Position numbers and translations under genes: made by a program | NCBI RefSeq assembly: GCF_016428645.1 | Contig: NZ_JAELXW010000035.1 | Coordinates: forward strand, 1-64,000 | DNA: 64,000 nt | From: Glycomyces salinus | GTDB lineage: Bacteria > Actinomycetota > Actinomycetes > Mycobacteriales > Micromonosporaceae | Direction: 5' to 3' | In this document: positions 17,574 through 27,462 of the stretch, in pieces | How positions within the stretch are numbered: the stretch's first letter is position 1 | Layout of the letters: every line of letters starts with the position of its first letter | Notes under the pieces: model-generated | What the model was told of the DNA's origin: nothing | Database searches by the model: none | The model's input: only the letters and a program-made list of their open reading frames with translations

Positions 17574-19588
17574 CAAGCGGACTTTCTGTCGAGAGCGACC
17601 ATCAAGCGCCGATAGCCGCGCGAGGAGTACAGCAGACTGAGCCCCAGCAGGCTTGCATGGGCCAGTGCGAATATGGCGGCCGACGGGCCGATCAGTGCCC
17701 AGGAGACGGCCGCTAGCAGGGCCGCTGAGCCCGACAGCGCGGCCGCGGCACGCTTGCGGCGTCCGGGGAGGAAGCGCTTCAGCCTCTGCCGCGGCTCGAG
17801 GTGCGGAAGTCGCCGCGCGTTCGCTGCCGGTTCCGGAACGGTCGCGGGTTCGATACAGGGAACGGCGTCGACCTCGTCCGAAAGGATGTCGACCGAGCCG
17901 CTCACAGTGAGGCAGTACTCCGACTCCCGGCCTTCCCACAGCGACGCCTCCGCCACGGTCAGACGGTCGGTCTCGACCGGATCCAGGAGGGTCACGAATG
18001 CGATGCGGTGTTCCTGCAAGGCGTCGATGACAGCGGGGTGGATCGGACGGATCTCCGTGCACGGGCGGTGCAGCGACTCGAGATGCAGCAGCCCCACCGT
18101 TCGGCCGCCCGCAGCGGCGGCGGTGGCGCGATCGAGGATCGCCGTCAACCGTGCGGACTCGGCGCGGCAGTCGGCGACCAGGATTTCGTCGAACCGTCGC
18201 GGCGCCTCACCGTTGCCACGTACGAGCGCCGGAGCGAAGAACGGCCGTTCGGGGGCGGCGGCAGGCACGAACGGGTCGGTCTTCCTGGCCCGTATCCGTC
18301 GATGCCACTGCTTCTGAGCGGACTGGTACGCCCACCGTGAAGGGTGGAGCCAGCCCATGCCGAACTCAGACGACGTGAGCGTCTCCTCGGACAGGCGCAC
18401 CAGCGTGAGCGATTCGTCGCGGAGCCGTGCGATGGCCCGGTTGCCGAAGACCGCGGCGAATCGCATGCGGAACTCGGTGTCCGCGCCCTTGCGCACCGAG
18501 TCGAAGTACCCCATGCGCTTGCGCACGGGCCAGGCGCGGAACATGATCGACGTCGACCGTGGACCGGTCACCGACCTGGTCGATCTGGTGACCGTGAGGT
18601 CGGGGAGCACGCGAACCGCGTTCGACACTGACATCACCAGCGACTCGTCCCGCAGTAGCGGCTTCGACTGACGTTCGAGCCAGCGCGGATGCGCCCAGTC
18701 GTCGGAGTCGAGACCGGTGACGATCGATCCTGCGCATTCGGCGAGCGCCCGGTTGCGGGCACCGTAGGTGCCTACGTTTCGGGGAAGGATCAGCAGGCGG
18801 ACTCGGGGGTCGAGTGCGGTGACCTCGGCCAGCACGGGATGGAACTCCGGTTCCGAGCAGTCGTCGACCAGGAGAAGCTCCCAGTTGATCCAGCTCTGGG
18901 CGATCACGGAGCGGACGGCGGTTTCGAGTTCGGGGCCTGGGCGGTGGCAGGTCATGATGATCGAGATCTTCACGTTCGATTTCACGGGTCGGACCGGCCC
19001 GGCGGTGAGCCGGTCCAGGTACGCCCCCTCGGCCTCGCCGTCGAGTGCGAGGCCGGACATACCGGTCAACTCCGCGAACTTCGCCAGCCACGCCGAGGAG
19101 TCGCCTCCCAGACCGGGATGGGCCGCGTCCGCCTCGATCGCCAGCCGCTCGACCGGGGGGAGGCGGTGAAGTTCGTCGGCAAGCCGGTCCACGTTCCCGA
19201 CGCGTCTGAGTTCGCTGCGGGCGTACCAGGCCAGGTGCTCAGGATCCAGCGGCCCGGCGGCATGCCGGGCGGCCATGGCGTAGAGCGACCGGCAGGATTC
19301 GTGATCGCCGTGGGAGTGCAGCACCCCCGCTAGGGCGGAGGCGTAGTCGGGGTCGAATCCTTCGGGAGTATCTGTGCCGCCGCCGCGGGCCGCCGCTATC
19401 AGCTCCTCGACGCTGAGGCCGGGGGCGGCGATCCGGGCGATCGCCTCGACCGCCAGCGGGGAACACGTACGCAGCGCAGTCCGGAACGCGACGGTCGCGC
19501 CGCTCTGCCTCATGACGTCGACGAGCGAGTCTGGGCAGTGGCGATCCGCAGTGGCGGCGGTGTGCGCGAGTACGGTTTCCGGGGGCAT
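17573..19588 (-). CDS. GT2-family glycosyltransferase with C-terminal two-helix anchor
   Basis: The 671-residue protein has a helical N-terminal region (about 1-220, possibly TPR-like). It is followed by a GT-A domain from about 228: VKISIIMTCHRPGPELETAV, LLLVDDCSEP and GLDSDDWAHPRWL. The last of these holds the DxD metal site. A predicted soluble segment (about 450-600) follows, then two membrane helices near 615-655. The start is taken at ATG 19588, preceded by AAGGAAT; a longer form is possible. It shares the anchor design with the GT4-like protein downstream and the giant fusion at 21344. The glycan made is unknown. Confidence 0.75.
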   Translation of the reverse strand: MPPETVLAHTAATADRHCPDSLVDVMRQSGATVAFRTALRTCSPLAVEAIARIAAPGLSVEELIAAARGGGTDTPEGFDPDYASALAGVLHSHGDHESCRSLYAMAARHAAGPLDPEHLAWYARSELRRVGNVDRLADELHRLPPVERLAIEADAAHPGLGGDSSAWLAKFAELTGMSGLALDGEAEGAYLDRLTAGPVRPVKSNVKISIIMTCHRPGPELETAVRSVIAQSWINWELLLVDDCSEPEFHPVLAEVTALDPRVRLLILPRNVGTYGARNRALAECAGSIVTGLDSDDWAHPRWLERQSKPLLRDESLVMSVSNAVRVLPDLTVTRSTRSVTGPRSTSIMFRAWPVRKRMGYFDSVRKGADTEFRMRFAAVFGNRAIARLRDESLTLVRLSEETLTSSEFGMGWLHPSRWAYQSAQKQWHRRIRARKTDPFVPAAAPERPFFAPALVRGNGEAPRRFDEILVADCRAESARLTAILDRATAAAAGGRTVGLLHLESLHRPCTEIRPIHPAVIDALQEHRIAFVTLLDPVETDRLTVAEASLWEGRESEYCLTVSGSVDILSDEVDAVPCIEPATVPEPAANARRLPHLEPRQRLKRFLPGRRKRAAAALSGSAALLAAVSWALIGPSAAIFALAHASLLGLSLLYSSRGYRRLMVALDRKSA

Positions 19589-19859
19589 CCGGGATTCCTT
19601 GTCTTCGATCTTTGATTGGACGCGGCAGGTCCGCTTTCCTTCCAAAGGCATCGTCGACGATGCCCTGACGAGTTGCAACCGACCGGAGTGACCGCGCGAC
19701 GAGCGGCTGCGGCTCCTCGTGAGTCCTGGTCGAGCTCGCACCACCGGTGGGGAGGCGGACCGGGGAGCAGCGCCCGAAGCCAGGGCGGCCACTCATTCTA
19801 ACGCGAAGCAGCCAACCTGCAGATGCCTCAACCGGTGACGTGCGCCCAGGCGATGGCAC

Positions 19860-20978
19860 TCACTCTGATACACGTTCCTCGGACGGCCGGGGTTGCCCGG
19901 GCGAACGCACGATGACCCGGTGCAACTCCTTTCGCTCGGCGTGGAGTTCGGCGATCCGTTCGCGCATCCGGGAAGCCTCTTCATCATCGGTGTACGCGCG
20001 CCGCTTCAGCGCGCGGCGTAGCTCGACAATCTCTCGCTCCAGGTCCGAACCGCGGTCGGTCAAGTAGTGGGTGGTGTCGGCGGGTTCTGGTTCAGGCGTG
20101 TTCTTGAGAAGCTCGGCGCCTTCGAGTGAGATCCCGAACCGCTGCAGAAGAGCTTCATCGAACTCGAACGCGTGGGTGTGGGTGTACGCCCGGTTCCTTC
20201 GGTTGCTGCCTTCGCGGTGCTGGTCGGAGATCCACGTATGTGCGTACAGCCACCACATGGTGTCGTCGTCGATGGTCCGGATGCGCGCCCCGGTAGGGGC
20301 GAGCTGCGACGCCAGTTTCATATGATTCTTATCATAGACGGTTCTGAACTCGGAAGCCATCTCGAGCAGCGACAGGCCCATCGACGGGCTGGGATGGAAC
20401 GACCGGTAGCCCTTCAGTTCGGAGGGAACCCAATTGCAGCCGAGAACCGGCGCGAACACCGTATTGCGTTGCTCATCGAGATCGAGGACCGCCCGCGATT
20501 CCCGCTGCAGCTTCGCGATCATGTCGCGGTGAATCGCGTCATCATCGTCCAAGCGTGTGGTCAGCACCCATTTCGCGCCGCGTTTCGATGCCAGCTTTCC
20601 GACCCATTTCATGACTTCTCCCTTGAAGTCACGTTTCAATTCGACTTCGACCAGGCGAATGTACGACCGGTCGGCAATCATGTCGTCCAGGTGTTTTCTC
20701 GCCAGTTTCGGCATGTCGCGGTCGATCACGATCATCCACACGAAATTCTTCGAGGTCTGCGCATCAAGCGAGGCGAGCGTGACCCGTTCAAGCAGTAGTT
20801 GGCGGTACTCGAACCAGGCCTCATCGAACACCCCGATGCCATGCCGCGTCGCGACGACGTGCAGCAGCTCGGGGACCTCGTGCCGCGATACGTCTGCCGA
20901 GGAGGAGGACGCCGCCCGCGGCAGGCGCGCAGACCGGCGCCGGAGCAGTCGCGACGGAATGATTCGGGGCAAACGCAT
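19860..20978 (-). CDS. putative rhamnosyltransferase-like protein (PF11316 type) with coiled-coil tail
   Basis: The 372-residue protein has a basic N-terminus. Its core begins ELLHVVATRHGIGVFDEAWFEYR, the pattern of the putative rhamnosyl transferase family. It is followed by WMIVIDRDMP and WVLTTRLDDDDAIH, where the acidic run is the likely metal/nucleotide site. The last ~75 residues form a coiled coil (DLEREIVELRRALKRR). The C-terminal region of the giant protein encoded divergently at 21344 is a clear paralogue, including the coiled-coil tail. Start ATG 20978 follows GGAATCTC, closely like GGAATTTCG before the paralogue. Activity is inferred from the family. Confidence 0.72.
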   Translation of the reverse strand: MRLPRIIPSRLLRRRSARLPRAASSSSADVSRHEVPELLHVVATRHGIGVFDEAWFEYRQLLLERVTLASLDAQTSKNFVWMIVIDRDMPKLARKHLDDMIADRSYIRLVEVELKRDFKGEVMKWVGKLASKRGAKWVLTTRLDDDDAIHRDMIAKLQRESRAVLDLDEQRNTVFAPVLGCNWVPSELKGYRSFHPSPSMGLSLLEMASEFRTVYDKNHMKLASQLAPTGARIRTIDDDTMWWLYAHTWISDQHREGSNRRNRAYTHTHAFEFDEALLQRFGISLEGAELLKNTPEPEPADTTHYLTDRGSDLEREIVELRRALKRRAYTDDEEASRMRERIAELHAERKELHRVIVRSPGQPRPSEERVSE

Positions 20979-21343
20979 GAGATTCCATTCTCGGGCGGGG
21001 AGGCGGGGCGCTCCACGGCACTGGTGAACTCTGTGAGCGTAGGATACCGGGGATCCGAGGGAGGCCGCCGACCTACCGACCGGTCGCGGCCGTCGTGCGC
21101 GCCCCATGCGCGAATTCGTCGAGTCCACTGTCTTCCTGCGGAGCTGATACGATTTTCGGGCCCAGCGGCGCCGTGCTGATACCCCGTTTCGACGCAGTTC
21201 TGTCCAGGAGTCACCCACCCTGGCCGATCTGTGTCAGGCGTCGGGTTTCCGCCTACCGGGATAGCGACCGCGCCCGGAGTCCCCCGGTGCAGTGCCGTCA
21301 ACCATTCGCACAACGTACATATCTACCCTTGAACGGAATTTCG
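20979..21343. other. divergent promoter region between two paralogous glycosyltransferase genes
   Basis: No gene is seen in these 365 bases. The sequence must hold promoters for both directions. An AT-rich patch with TACATATCT at 21316-21324 could contain the -10 of the plus-strand gene, but no convincing -35 was found. Confidence 0.4.
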
Positions 21344-24300
21344 ATGAGCATCCCCCGGAGACTCATGTCAATGCGCCGGCGTGATTTCGCAGCGGTCTGG
21401 ACGATCGGCGCCGCGCTCCTCGCCGCAGCGGTCTGGGCTCTGCCGGCACGGTACGCCACGGCATTGGCTCTCTTCGCTGGGCTCCTGATGGTGCTGATGG
21501 TGTTCCTCGTCTTCGACCGGCGCCTTCGGCAGTCCGAGCGGACCGTGGTCGCGACGGACCCCAGGGTGCATCGCAGGCTCCGTACCATCCAGAGTGCGAT
21601 CTGGGGCCGCAAGAGGCAGCTGGTCAAGTTGGGTGAGCAAGTGCACCGTTTGAAACGGTCCCAGGAGCGAATGGAACGGCGACTCAAGAAGGTGGCACCT
21701 CCGCCCCGGGACGATGGGGCGCTCGACGAGCATTTCGCGGGTCTCACGCGGCGAATCGACACCGTCGACCAGCACCAGAGGATCCTTTCGCAGGAGGTCG
21801 TCGAGCTCGGGACGCGGTTGTGGGAACGGCTGAGCGCCCTCGAGGTGGACCGCAGGGCCGAACGGATCCGTCGTGAGTCCGGGCTTGAACTCGTGCCACT
21901 GGAGGCCGAGATCGCCCTCGTGCGGGACTCGATCCTGTTCGACGCGGAATGGTACGGCGCGCAGCTAGCCGAGACGGTTCCGGACGGTGCCACGCACTAT
22001 GTGACCGTCGGAGCCGCCCTCGGCCTGAGTCCCCACCCGCTGTTCGACCCCGACTGGTACCTCGAACGCAACCCGGCGGCACTGGTGCGGCACCGCTCTC
22101 CGCTCGGACACCTGCTCTCCGGGGCCGCCGATGTCGACCCCGACGTCCATCCCGCGTTCGACTCCGACTGGTATTCGACGACCTACCTCGACGGCGAGTC
22201 GGTGCCCGCGATCCTCCATTACCTTGAGACCGGAGACCGGGCCGGCCACGACCCGAACCGGCTGTTCGACACCGCCTGGTACCGTGCCACGCACGGCTGC
22301 GGGAACCGGAGTGCGCTCGCGCACTACCTGGCGGAGCGCGACGCGGGAGCGCTCAGGCCGCATCCGCTGTTCGACCCCGAAGTGATCGAGCAGGCGATCC
22401 CGAGTGGACGGCGCGATCTCCTCTCGCGGGCCGTGACCAGGCAGCGGGAGATGGAGTGCGCGGGCTGGCCGCAGCCGCGGCACCCCTCCGAGGAGGACTG
22501 GCAATGGTACAACCTGGCGACGGGGAAGTACCGGCAGCCGGACACGTTCGCCCTCTACCGGATCATCGGCAACGACCTGCCGCCCCGACACCGGGCCGAC
22601 CAGACGTTGTCGAACCTCGAGTTCGTGCTCAAGCACGAGCCGGACTTCGACGACTGCCGCAAGATCTGGGTGCTCAACCGCATCGTCGACGCCGAACAGG
22701 AGCGGCGCATCAAGAACCTGCTCGAACGGTACTCGGCCGACTACGAGGTCATTCCGTTCGACCTGGACGAGTATCGCCGCATCGGTTGGAACTTCGAACG
22801 GCTCGGTCCGGAGCCGATGTTCACCAAGCAGTTCCAGAATCGCTATACGGGGTCGGCGTACGAGAAGGCCGTCGAGCACGTCTACCACGACAAGAACCTC
22901 TATGTGATGAACAACAACGGGGCCAGGAACTTCGCCGTCCGCCACGGCCGCGGTACCGCGAAGTGGATACTGCCCTGGGACGGCAACTGCTTCCTGACCG
23001 CCGAAGCCTGGTCGGACCTGCGCCAGGCCGTCGCGGAGCGTTCGCACCTGCGCTACTTCGTCGTTCCTATGGCCCGTATGACTGAACCGAATCAGGCGCT
23101 GCTCGACGGCGGCGGCGACATCCAAGCCGTCGACGAACCACAGATCCTGTTCCGGGACGACGCCGGCGCCGAGTTCCATCCCGAGTTCCGCTACGGACAC
23201 CGGCCGAAGGTAGAGCTGCTGCGACGGCTCGGCATCCCGGGCGACTGGGACCGGTTCACGTCCATGCCATGGGATCTGCCCTTCACTCTCGACGAATCCG
23301 AACAGCACGCCTGGGGGCAGGCGTCGAAGGTCTACCGGCTCTATTCCGGATCAGTGGCCCAGGAGCTGAACAGCTCCGAGCGCCGTCGCAGCCGTCACGA
23401 GGCGATCCTGTCCTTCATCGACAGCATCGACGAGTGCGCCTCGCGGAAGCTGTTTCGGCACCAGGCCCCGATGTCGATCGACGAGACCACGCTGCGTGAG
23501 CAGATCCGGGCATACCAGGCGGGCGACCAGGCGCTGTCAGCGATCGTTGGCGAGCTCGTAGCGAGCGCTCAACGCGCGCTGGACGAACCGATCGCGACCG
23601 TCCTGGTGAAGTCGACCCTTCCGCCGAGCGGGGATCCGCACGACTACTGGGTGCCGGCGGACCATTGGTTCCCGGACCCGGGAAGCGACGACGGCCTGCC
23701 CTATGTCCTGGACGAGTCTCGGCACGTGCCCGGAGTCAGTCCCGAGGACCCCGAATGCGATCGGTACGACCGCGCGGCGCTTCACCGCATGATCGAGAAC
23801 GTGTACGTCTGCACGCTCGCCGGACTGTTCTCCGGCGAGGAACGCTTCGGCATACGCGCCGCCGAGCAGGTCCGGGCCTGGTTCCTGGTGCCCGAGACCA
23901 GAATGAACCCGCACCTCGACTATGCGCGGACGAGGCTTGGGCACAACGGTGACCTCGGCTACAGTCCGTCCATTCTCGAAACCAAGGGCTTCTATCACCT
24001 GCTCGACGCGATCCGACTGCTCACCGGCGATAACCACCTGGGCAGCGCCGATTCGGACGGTCTGGCCGAGTGGTTCGGGCGGTTCAGGACCTGGCTCGAG
24101 GATAGTCCGCAGGGGCGCAACGCGTGCGGCCGAGCCGATGAATGCGGACTGTGGTACGACGTCCAGGTCGCGGCGATCGACGCATACCTCAACGACGTCC
24201 CGGGACTCCAGGCGACGATGCGTCGCGCCTGCGAACGCGTCGGTCGGCAGTTCGCCCCTGAGAACGGTGCGATGTCGGCTGACCTTCGGAAGGACGGCGG

Positions 24301-25699
24301 CTTGCGGCAGTGCACCGAGAGCCTGGCGGGGTGGTCGGTCCTGAGCGGCATCGCCGCCCGCCTCGGCCTGGATCTGACAGGGTTCGAGCATCCATCCGGC
24401 GCGAGTCTCGCGGCAGGTATCGAATGGCTGCTCACCGGCCCTGGTCGGTCGCTGAAGTCCGTGCAGCGCGGCGAATCGGACTCGGATCGGCTCCGGGCGA
24501 TCGAGTACCGGTTCGGTCGACTCTCATTGGACGAGGCGGCGAAGGCGCGGCAGGTCTTCCAGATCGAGAGCGGACTGCGGCCGTACTGGGTGCTCGGGGA
24601 CCCGACTGTCGCCGCGATCCCCGCCACGGGAGTCGGCACCCTTTCGGCGGTCGGCCCTAGCGGCAGTTCGGCGGCCGAGCTCTCGGAGCAGAACGCCGCC
24701 GAGTTCGTGCACGTCATCGCCACCAGACACGGCATCGGCGTCTTCGACGAGGACTGGTTCGAATACCGCCAGCAGATGTTCGAAGCACTCACACTCGCCT
24801 CGATGAAGGCGCAGTCGAACCAGGGATTCGTCTGGCTGATCGGCATCGACCGCGACATGCCGGAACCGGCCAGGCGGCGTCTGGAGGCCCTAACCGCCGA
24901 CTGGTCGAACATCGAGTTGTTGGAAGTGGAACTGAAACGCGATTTCCGTCCCGAACTGGCCCGCTGGGTCCGGAAGGAAGCGCGCCGAAGAGGCGTCGAG
25001 TGGGCGATAACCACCCGGATCGACGACGATGACGTGATGCACGTCGACTTGATCGACAACCTGCAGCGAGAGGCGGAGAACTTCCTCGCCTCGGGAGGAG
25101 ACGGCCCGGCGGCTCTGGCGGCCGTGTCGGGATGCCGTTGGATACCCAGGGAACGCCTGGCTCGCCGGGTGTTCCACCACAGTCTCGGCCTAGGACTGTC
25201 CACGGTCGAACATGTCGACCGCATTTCGACTGTGTACAAGTACAACCATATGACCATAATGGGATCTATTGCCGATGAGGGTGGTTATGTCGGCTGCATC
25301 GGCGGCGACACTCCATGGTGGATGTACTCGATCTCCAGAATCTCGGACCAGCAGTCGGTCAACCCCGACCGGTACGGAAAGCTCGCCGAGCATCGGAAGG
25401 CGTTCGACGTCGACGACGGCCTTCTTCGGCTCTTCGGGGTGGAACCGCTCGCACTGGATTCGTTCGCGCGGGTGCCGGAACCGGTCCTGACCAGCATTCC
25501 TGAGCAACTGACCAAGCGCGGCCTCGAAATCGAAGAGGACATCCACCGGCTCCGCACCGAGTTGAAGCAGGACGAACCCCTTTCCGAGGAACAGCAGCTA
25601 CGGATCGGGGAGGAGATCACCAGGCTTCGAAGGCAGCGCCGGGAGATGCACCAGGGACTGGTGGAACTGAGTGACGGTCGTGCCGAGGCCGAGGACTGA
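21344..25699 (+). CDS. giant membrane-anchored fusion: FD-W-Y repeats, GT-like domain, alginate-lyase-like domain, rhamnosyltransferase-like domain
   Basis: This protein has 1451 residues. Two membrane helices lie near 16-33 and 39-58, then a coiled coil (about 75-175). About four repeats of the FDxxWY type follow (198-345: LFDAEWY, LFDPDWY, AFDSDWY, LFDTAWY). A region from 400 to 690 begins FALYRIIGNDLPPRH and contains CRKIWVLNR. An Alginate_lyase-like alpha/alpha domain spans about 755-1035 (NPHLDYAR, KGFYHLLDAIRLL, GLWYDVQVAA). A PF11316-like domain (about 1118-1390) has TTRIDDDDVMH, ending in a coiled coil. The lyase motif normally reading NNHGTWYD is altered here (ADECGLWYD), losing the catalytic Asn-His, so that domain probably binds glycan rather than cutting it. 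In-frame ATGs at 21365 and 21371 are alternative starts. Confidence 0.75.
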   Translation: MSIPRRLMSMRRRDFAAVWTIGAALLAAAVWALPARYATALALFAGLLMVLMVFLVFDRRLRQSERTVVATDPRVHRRLRTIQSAIWGRKRQLVKLGEQVHRLKRSQERMERRLKKVAPPPRDDGALDEHFAGLTRRIDTVDQHQRILSQEVVELGTRLWERLSALEVDRRAERIRRESGLELVPLEAEIALVRDSILFDAEWYGAQLAETVPDGATHYVTVGAALGLSPHPLFDPDWYLERNPAALVRHRSPLGHLLSGAADVDPDVHPAFDSDWYSTTYLDGESVPAILHYLETGDRAGHDPNRLFDTAWYRATHGCGNRSALAHYLAERDAGALRPHPLFDPEVIEQAIPSGRRDLLSRAVTRQREMECAGWPQPRHPSEEDWQWYNLATGKYRQPDTFALYRIIGNDLPPRHRADQTLSNLEFVLKHEPDFDDCRKIWVLNRIVDAEQERRIKNLLERYSADYEVIPFDLDEYRRIGWNFERLGPEPMFTKQFQNRYTGSAYEKAVEHVYHDKNLYVMNNNGARNFAVRHGRGTAKWILPWDGNCFLTAEAWSDLRQAVAERSHLRYFVVPMARMTEPNQALLDGGGDIQAVDEPQILFRDDAGAEFHPEFRYGHRPKVELLRRLGIPGDWDRFTSMPWDLPFTLDESEQHAWGQASKVYRLYSGSVAQELNSSERRRSRHEAILSFIDSIDECASRKLFRHQAPMSIDETTLREQIRAYQAGDQALSAIVGELVASAQRALDEPIATVLVKSTLPPSGDPHDYWVPADHWFPDPGSDDGLPYVLDESRHVPGVSPEDPECDRYDRAALHRMIENVYVCTLAGLFSGEERFGIRAAEQVRAWFLVPETRMNPHLDYARTRLGHNGDLGYSPSILETKGFYHLLDAIRLLTGDNHLGSADSDGLAEWFGRFRTWLEDSPQGRNACGRADECGLWYDVQVAAIDAYLNDVPGLQATMRRACERVGRQFAPENGAMSADLRKDGGLRQCTESLAGWSVLSGIAARLGLDLTGFEHPSGASLAAGIEWLLTGPGRSLKSVQRGESDSDRLRAIEYRFGRLSLDEAAKARQVFQIESGLRPYWVLGDPTVAAIPATGVGTLSAVGPSGSSAAELSEQNAAEFVHVIATRHGIGVFDEDWFEYRQQMFEALTLASMKAQSNQGFVWLIGIDRDMPEPARRRLEALTADWSNIELLEVELKRDFRPELARWVRKEARRRGVEWAITTRIDDDDVMHVDLIDNLQREAENFLASGGDGPAALAAVSGCRWIPRERLARRVFHHSLGLGLSTVEHVDRISTVYKYNHMTIMGSIADEGGYVGCIGGDTPWWMYSISRISDQQSVNPDRYGKLAEHRKAFDVDDGLLRLFGVEPLALDSFARVPEPVLTSIPEQLTKRGLEIEEDIHRLRTELKQDEPLSEEQQLRIGEEITRLRRQRREMHQGLVELSDGRAEAED

Positions 25700-25932
25700 C
25701 TCGGTGGCGGCGGCTCCCGCATCCGCAGCGCCTTCCGCGCCGACGGAGCGAGTCTCCGCATGTCCGCCCGAAATCCTCAGTCCAGGCCCCTGTTCTCCGG
25801 GGCCTGAGGGCGGCGATGGTCGGCCCGCGGCCATCGCGGTGTCGGTGGGGGTTCGGGGTGGTGGTGCGCGCTGGGTTCGGTCGGGATGTCCTGGTAGGGT
25901 CCTGGAGACTTTCTAATTCGGACCCTCTCTTG

Positions 25933-27462
25933 ATGGCAAATACCATGGAATCGCCCGTTTCGGTCATTCGCGACAATGACCACTCGACGCTCTCGCCGCC
26001 TCGCATCGGGGAGTGGGAGCCGCACTTGAGCGCCAGCGTGGTGATCCCCGCCCATGGCTCGCAAGACAAGCTCGATCTCGTCCTCGCGGCCCTTTCGGTC
26101 CAGAGCTATCCGGCCTCGCTCACCGAGGTCCTGGTGGTCGACGACGGCAGCAGCCCGCCGCTGCGCCTGCCCGAAATCCGCCCCGAGCACTGCCGCGTCC
26201 TCACCGTCGGCGACGGCGCCTGGGGCTCGGCCGCCGGCACCAACGCCGGAGCCGCGGCCGCAGACGGGGACGTGATCGTCCGGCTCGACGCCGACATGCT
26301 CGCCTGGCGCGAGCACCTCGAGTCCCAGATGCGCTGGCACCACCTCGCCGACTACCTGGTCGTCCTGGGGCACAAGCGCTTCGTCGACTACCGGCCGGAC
26401 CTGCTCACCACCGAGGGAGTCCGCGACACCGTCGCCGCCGGCAAGGCCGAGACCCTGTTCGACGCCGCCGAATCCAAGCCCCAGTGGATCGAGAAGGTCA
26501 TCGACGCCACCGACGGCCTCGCCGCCGCCCCCTGGCGCAGCGTCGCCAACGTCTTCGTCGGCGCCTCGGCCTCGGTCCACCGGAACCTGTTCGACCGCGC
26601 CGGCGGCTTCGACCAGACCATGCCGCTGGGCAGCGACACCGACTTCGGGCACCGCCTCGCCCAGCGCGGGGCCGCGTTCGTCCCCGACACCGGCAGCTCC
26701 AGCTGGCACCTCGGCCTCCCGCAGATCAAGACCCGCGCGACCGACGGCAACCGCTACCGCCGCGCGTTCTTCCTCCAGCGCCTGCCCGCGCACCGCAGCC
26801 GCCGCCAGAGCCCCCTCGCGCACTTCGAAGTGCCGTACGTCGACATCGCCGTCGACGTCGACCGCATCGACCTCGACCACATCGACTCACGGATCCGACC
26901 CCTCCTCGACGGCGCCCGCACCGACATCCGCATCACCCTCGTGGCGCCCTGGCCCGAACCGGACCTCCAACGCGCCGTGGTCGCCGACACCGAGCTCGAA
27001 GGCAAGATCGTCCAGGACTACTACGCCGGCGAGCCGCGCATCCGATTCGCCGCCACCGCGCCGACCCCCCACCCCTCCACCCCCTACCGTCTCGAACTCC
27101 CGCTCGACTACCCCGCGACCGCCGACACCGTCTCCCGGCTCCTCAAAGCCGCCGACCAGAACAACGCCGGCATGGTCGAACTGCCCGCGCCAGGCGCCAC
27201 CGCCCGGCTCGTGCGCATCGCGGCCGCCGCCCGCGCCGACCACCTCGGCGTCCCCGCCGACCAGGTCGCCGCGACCGTGCGGCTCGAACCCGAAGACCCC
27301 GCTGGCCCGCGACCTCGGCGCCACCCCGGCGAGGTGGCGCGCCTCGCCACCGCCCACAAGGAACGAGGGCGGCAATCCAAGCGCGCCGCCTCCCTGGCCC
27401 GCCACGCCCGATTCTCACCCACCTGGCTCCTCCACCGCCTCAAACGGATGATCCGAAGATGA
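25933..27462 (+). CDS. GT2-family glycosyltransferase (paralogue of the next gene's GT domain)
   Basis: The 509-residue protein has a GT-A domain from about residue 34: LSASVVIPAHGSQDKLDL, VLVVDDGSSPP and VIVRLDADMLAWREHL (DxD site), then GASASVHRNLFDRAGGF and an E/D-rich acceptor region (GSDTDFGHR). A second domain at about 300-410 (VPYVDIAVDVD to PYRLELPLDYP) recurs in the next protein and as a stand-alone protein at 32726-32031. The tail reads LARHARFSPTWLLHRLKR. The ATG at 25933 lacks a clear ribosome binding site; ATG 25945 is an alternative. Its stop overlaps the next start as ATGA. Confidence 0.82.
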   Translation: MANTMESPVSVIRDNDHSTLSPPRIGEWEPHLSASVVIPAHGSQDKLDLVLAALSVQSYPASLTEVLVVDDGSSPPLRLPEIRPEHCRVLTVGDGAWGSAAGTNAGAAAADGDVIVRLDADMLAWREHLESQMRWHHLADYLVVLGHKRFVDYRPDLLTTEGVRDTVAAGKAETLFDAAESKPQWIEKVIDATDGLAAAPWRSVANVFVGASASVHRNLFDRAGGFDQTMPLGSDTDFGHRLAQRGAAFVPDTGSSSWHLGLPQIKTRATDGNRYRRAFFLQRLPAHRSRRQSPLAHFEVPYVDIAVDVDRIDLDHIDSRIRPLLDGARTDIRITLVAPWPEPDLQRAVVADTELEGKIVQDYYAGEPRIRFAATAPTPHPSTPYRLELPLDYPATADTVSRLLKAADQNNAGMVELPAPGATARLVRIAAAARADHLGVPADQVAATVRLEPEDPAGPRPRRHPGEVARLATAHKERGRQSKRAASLARHARFSPTWLLHRLKRMIRR

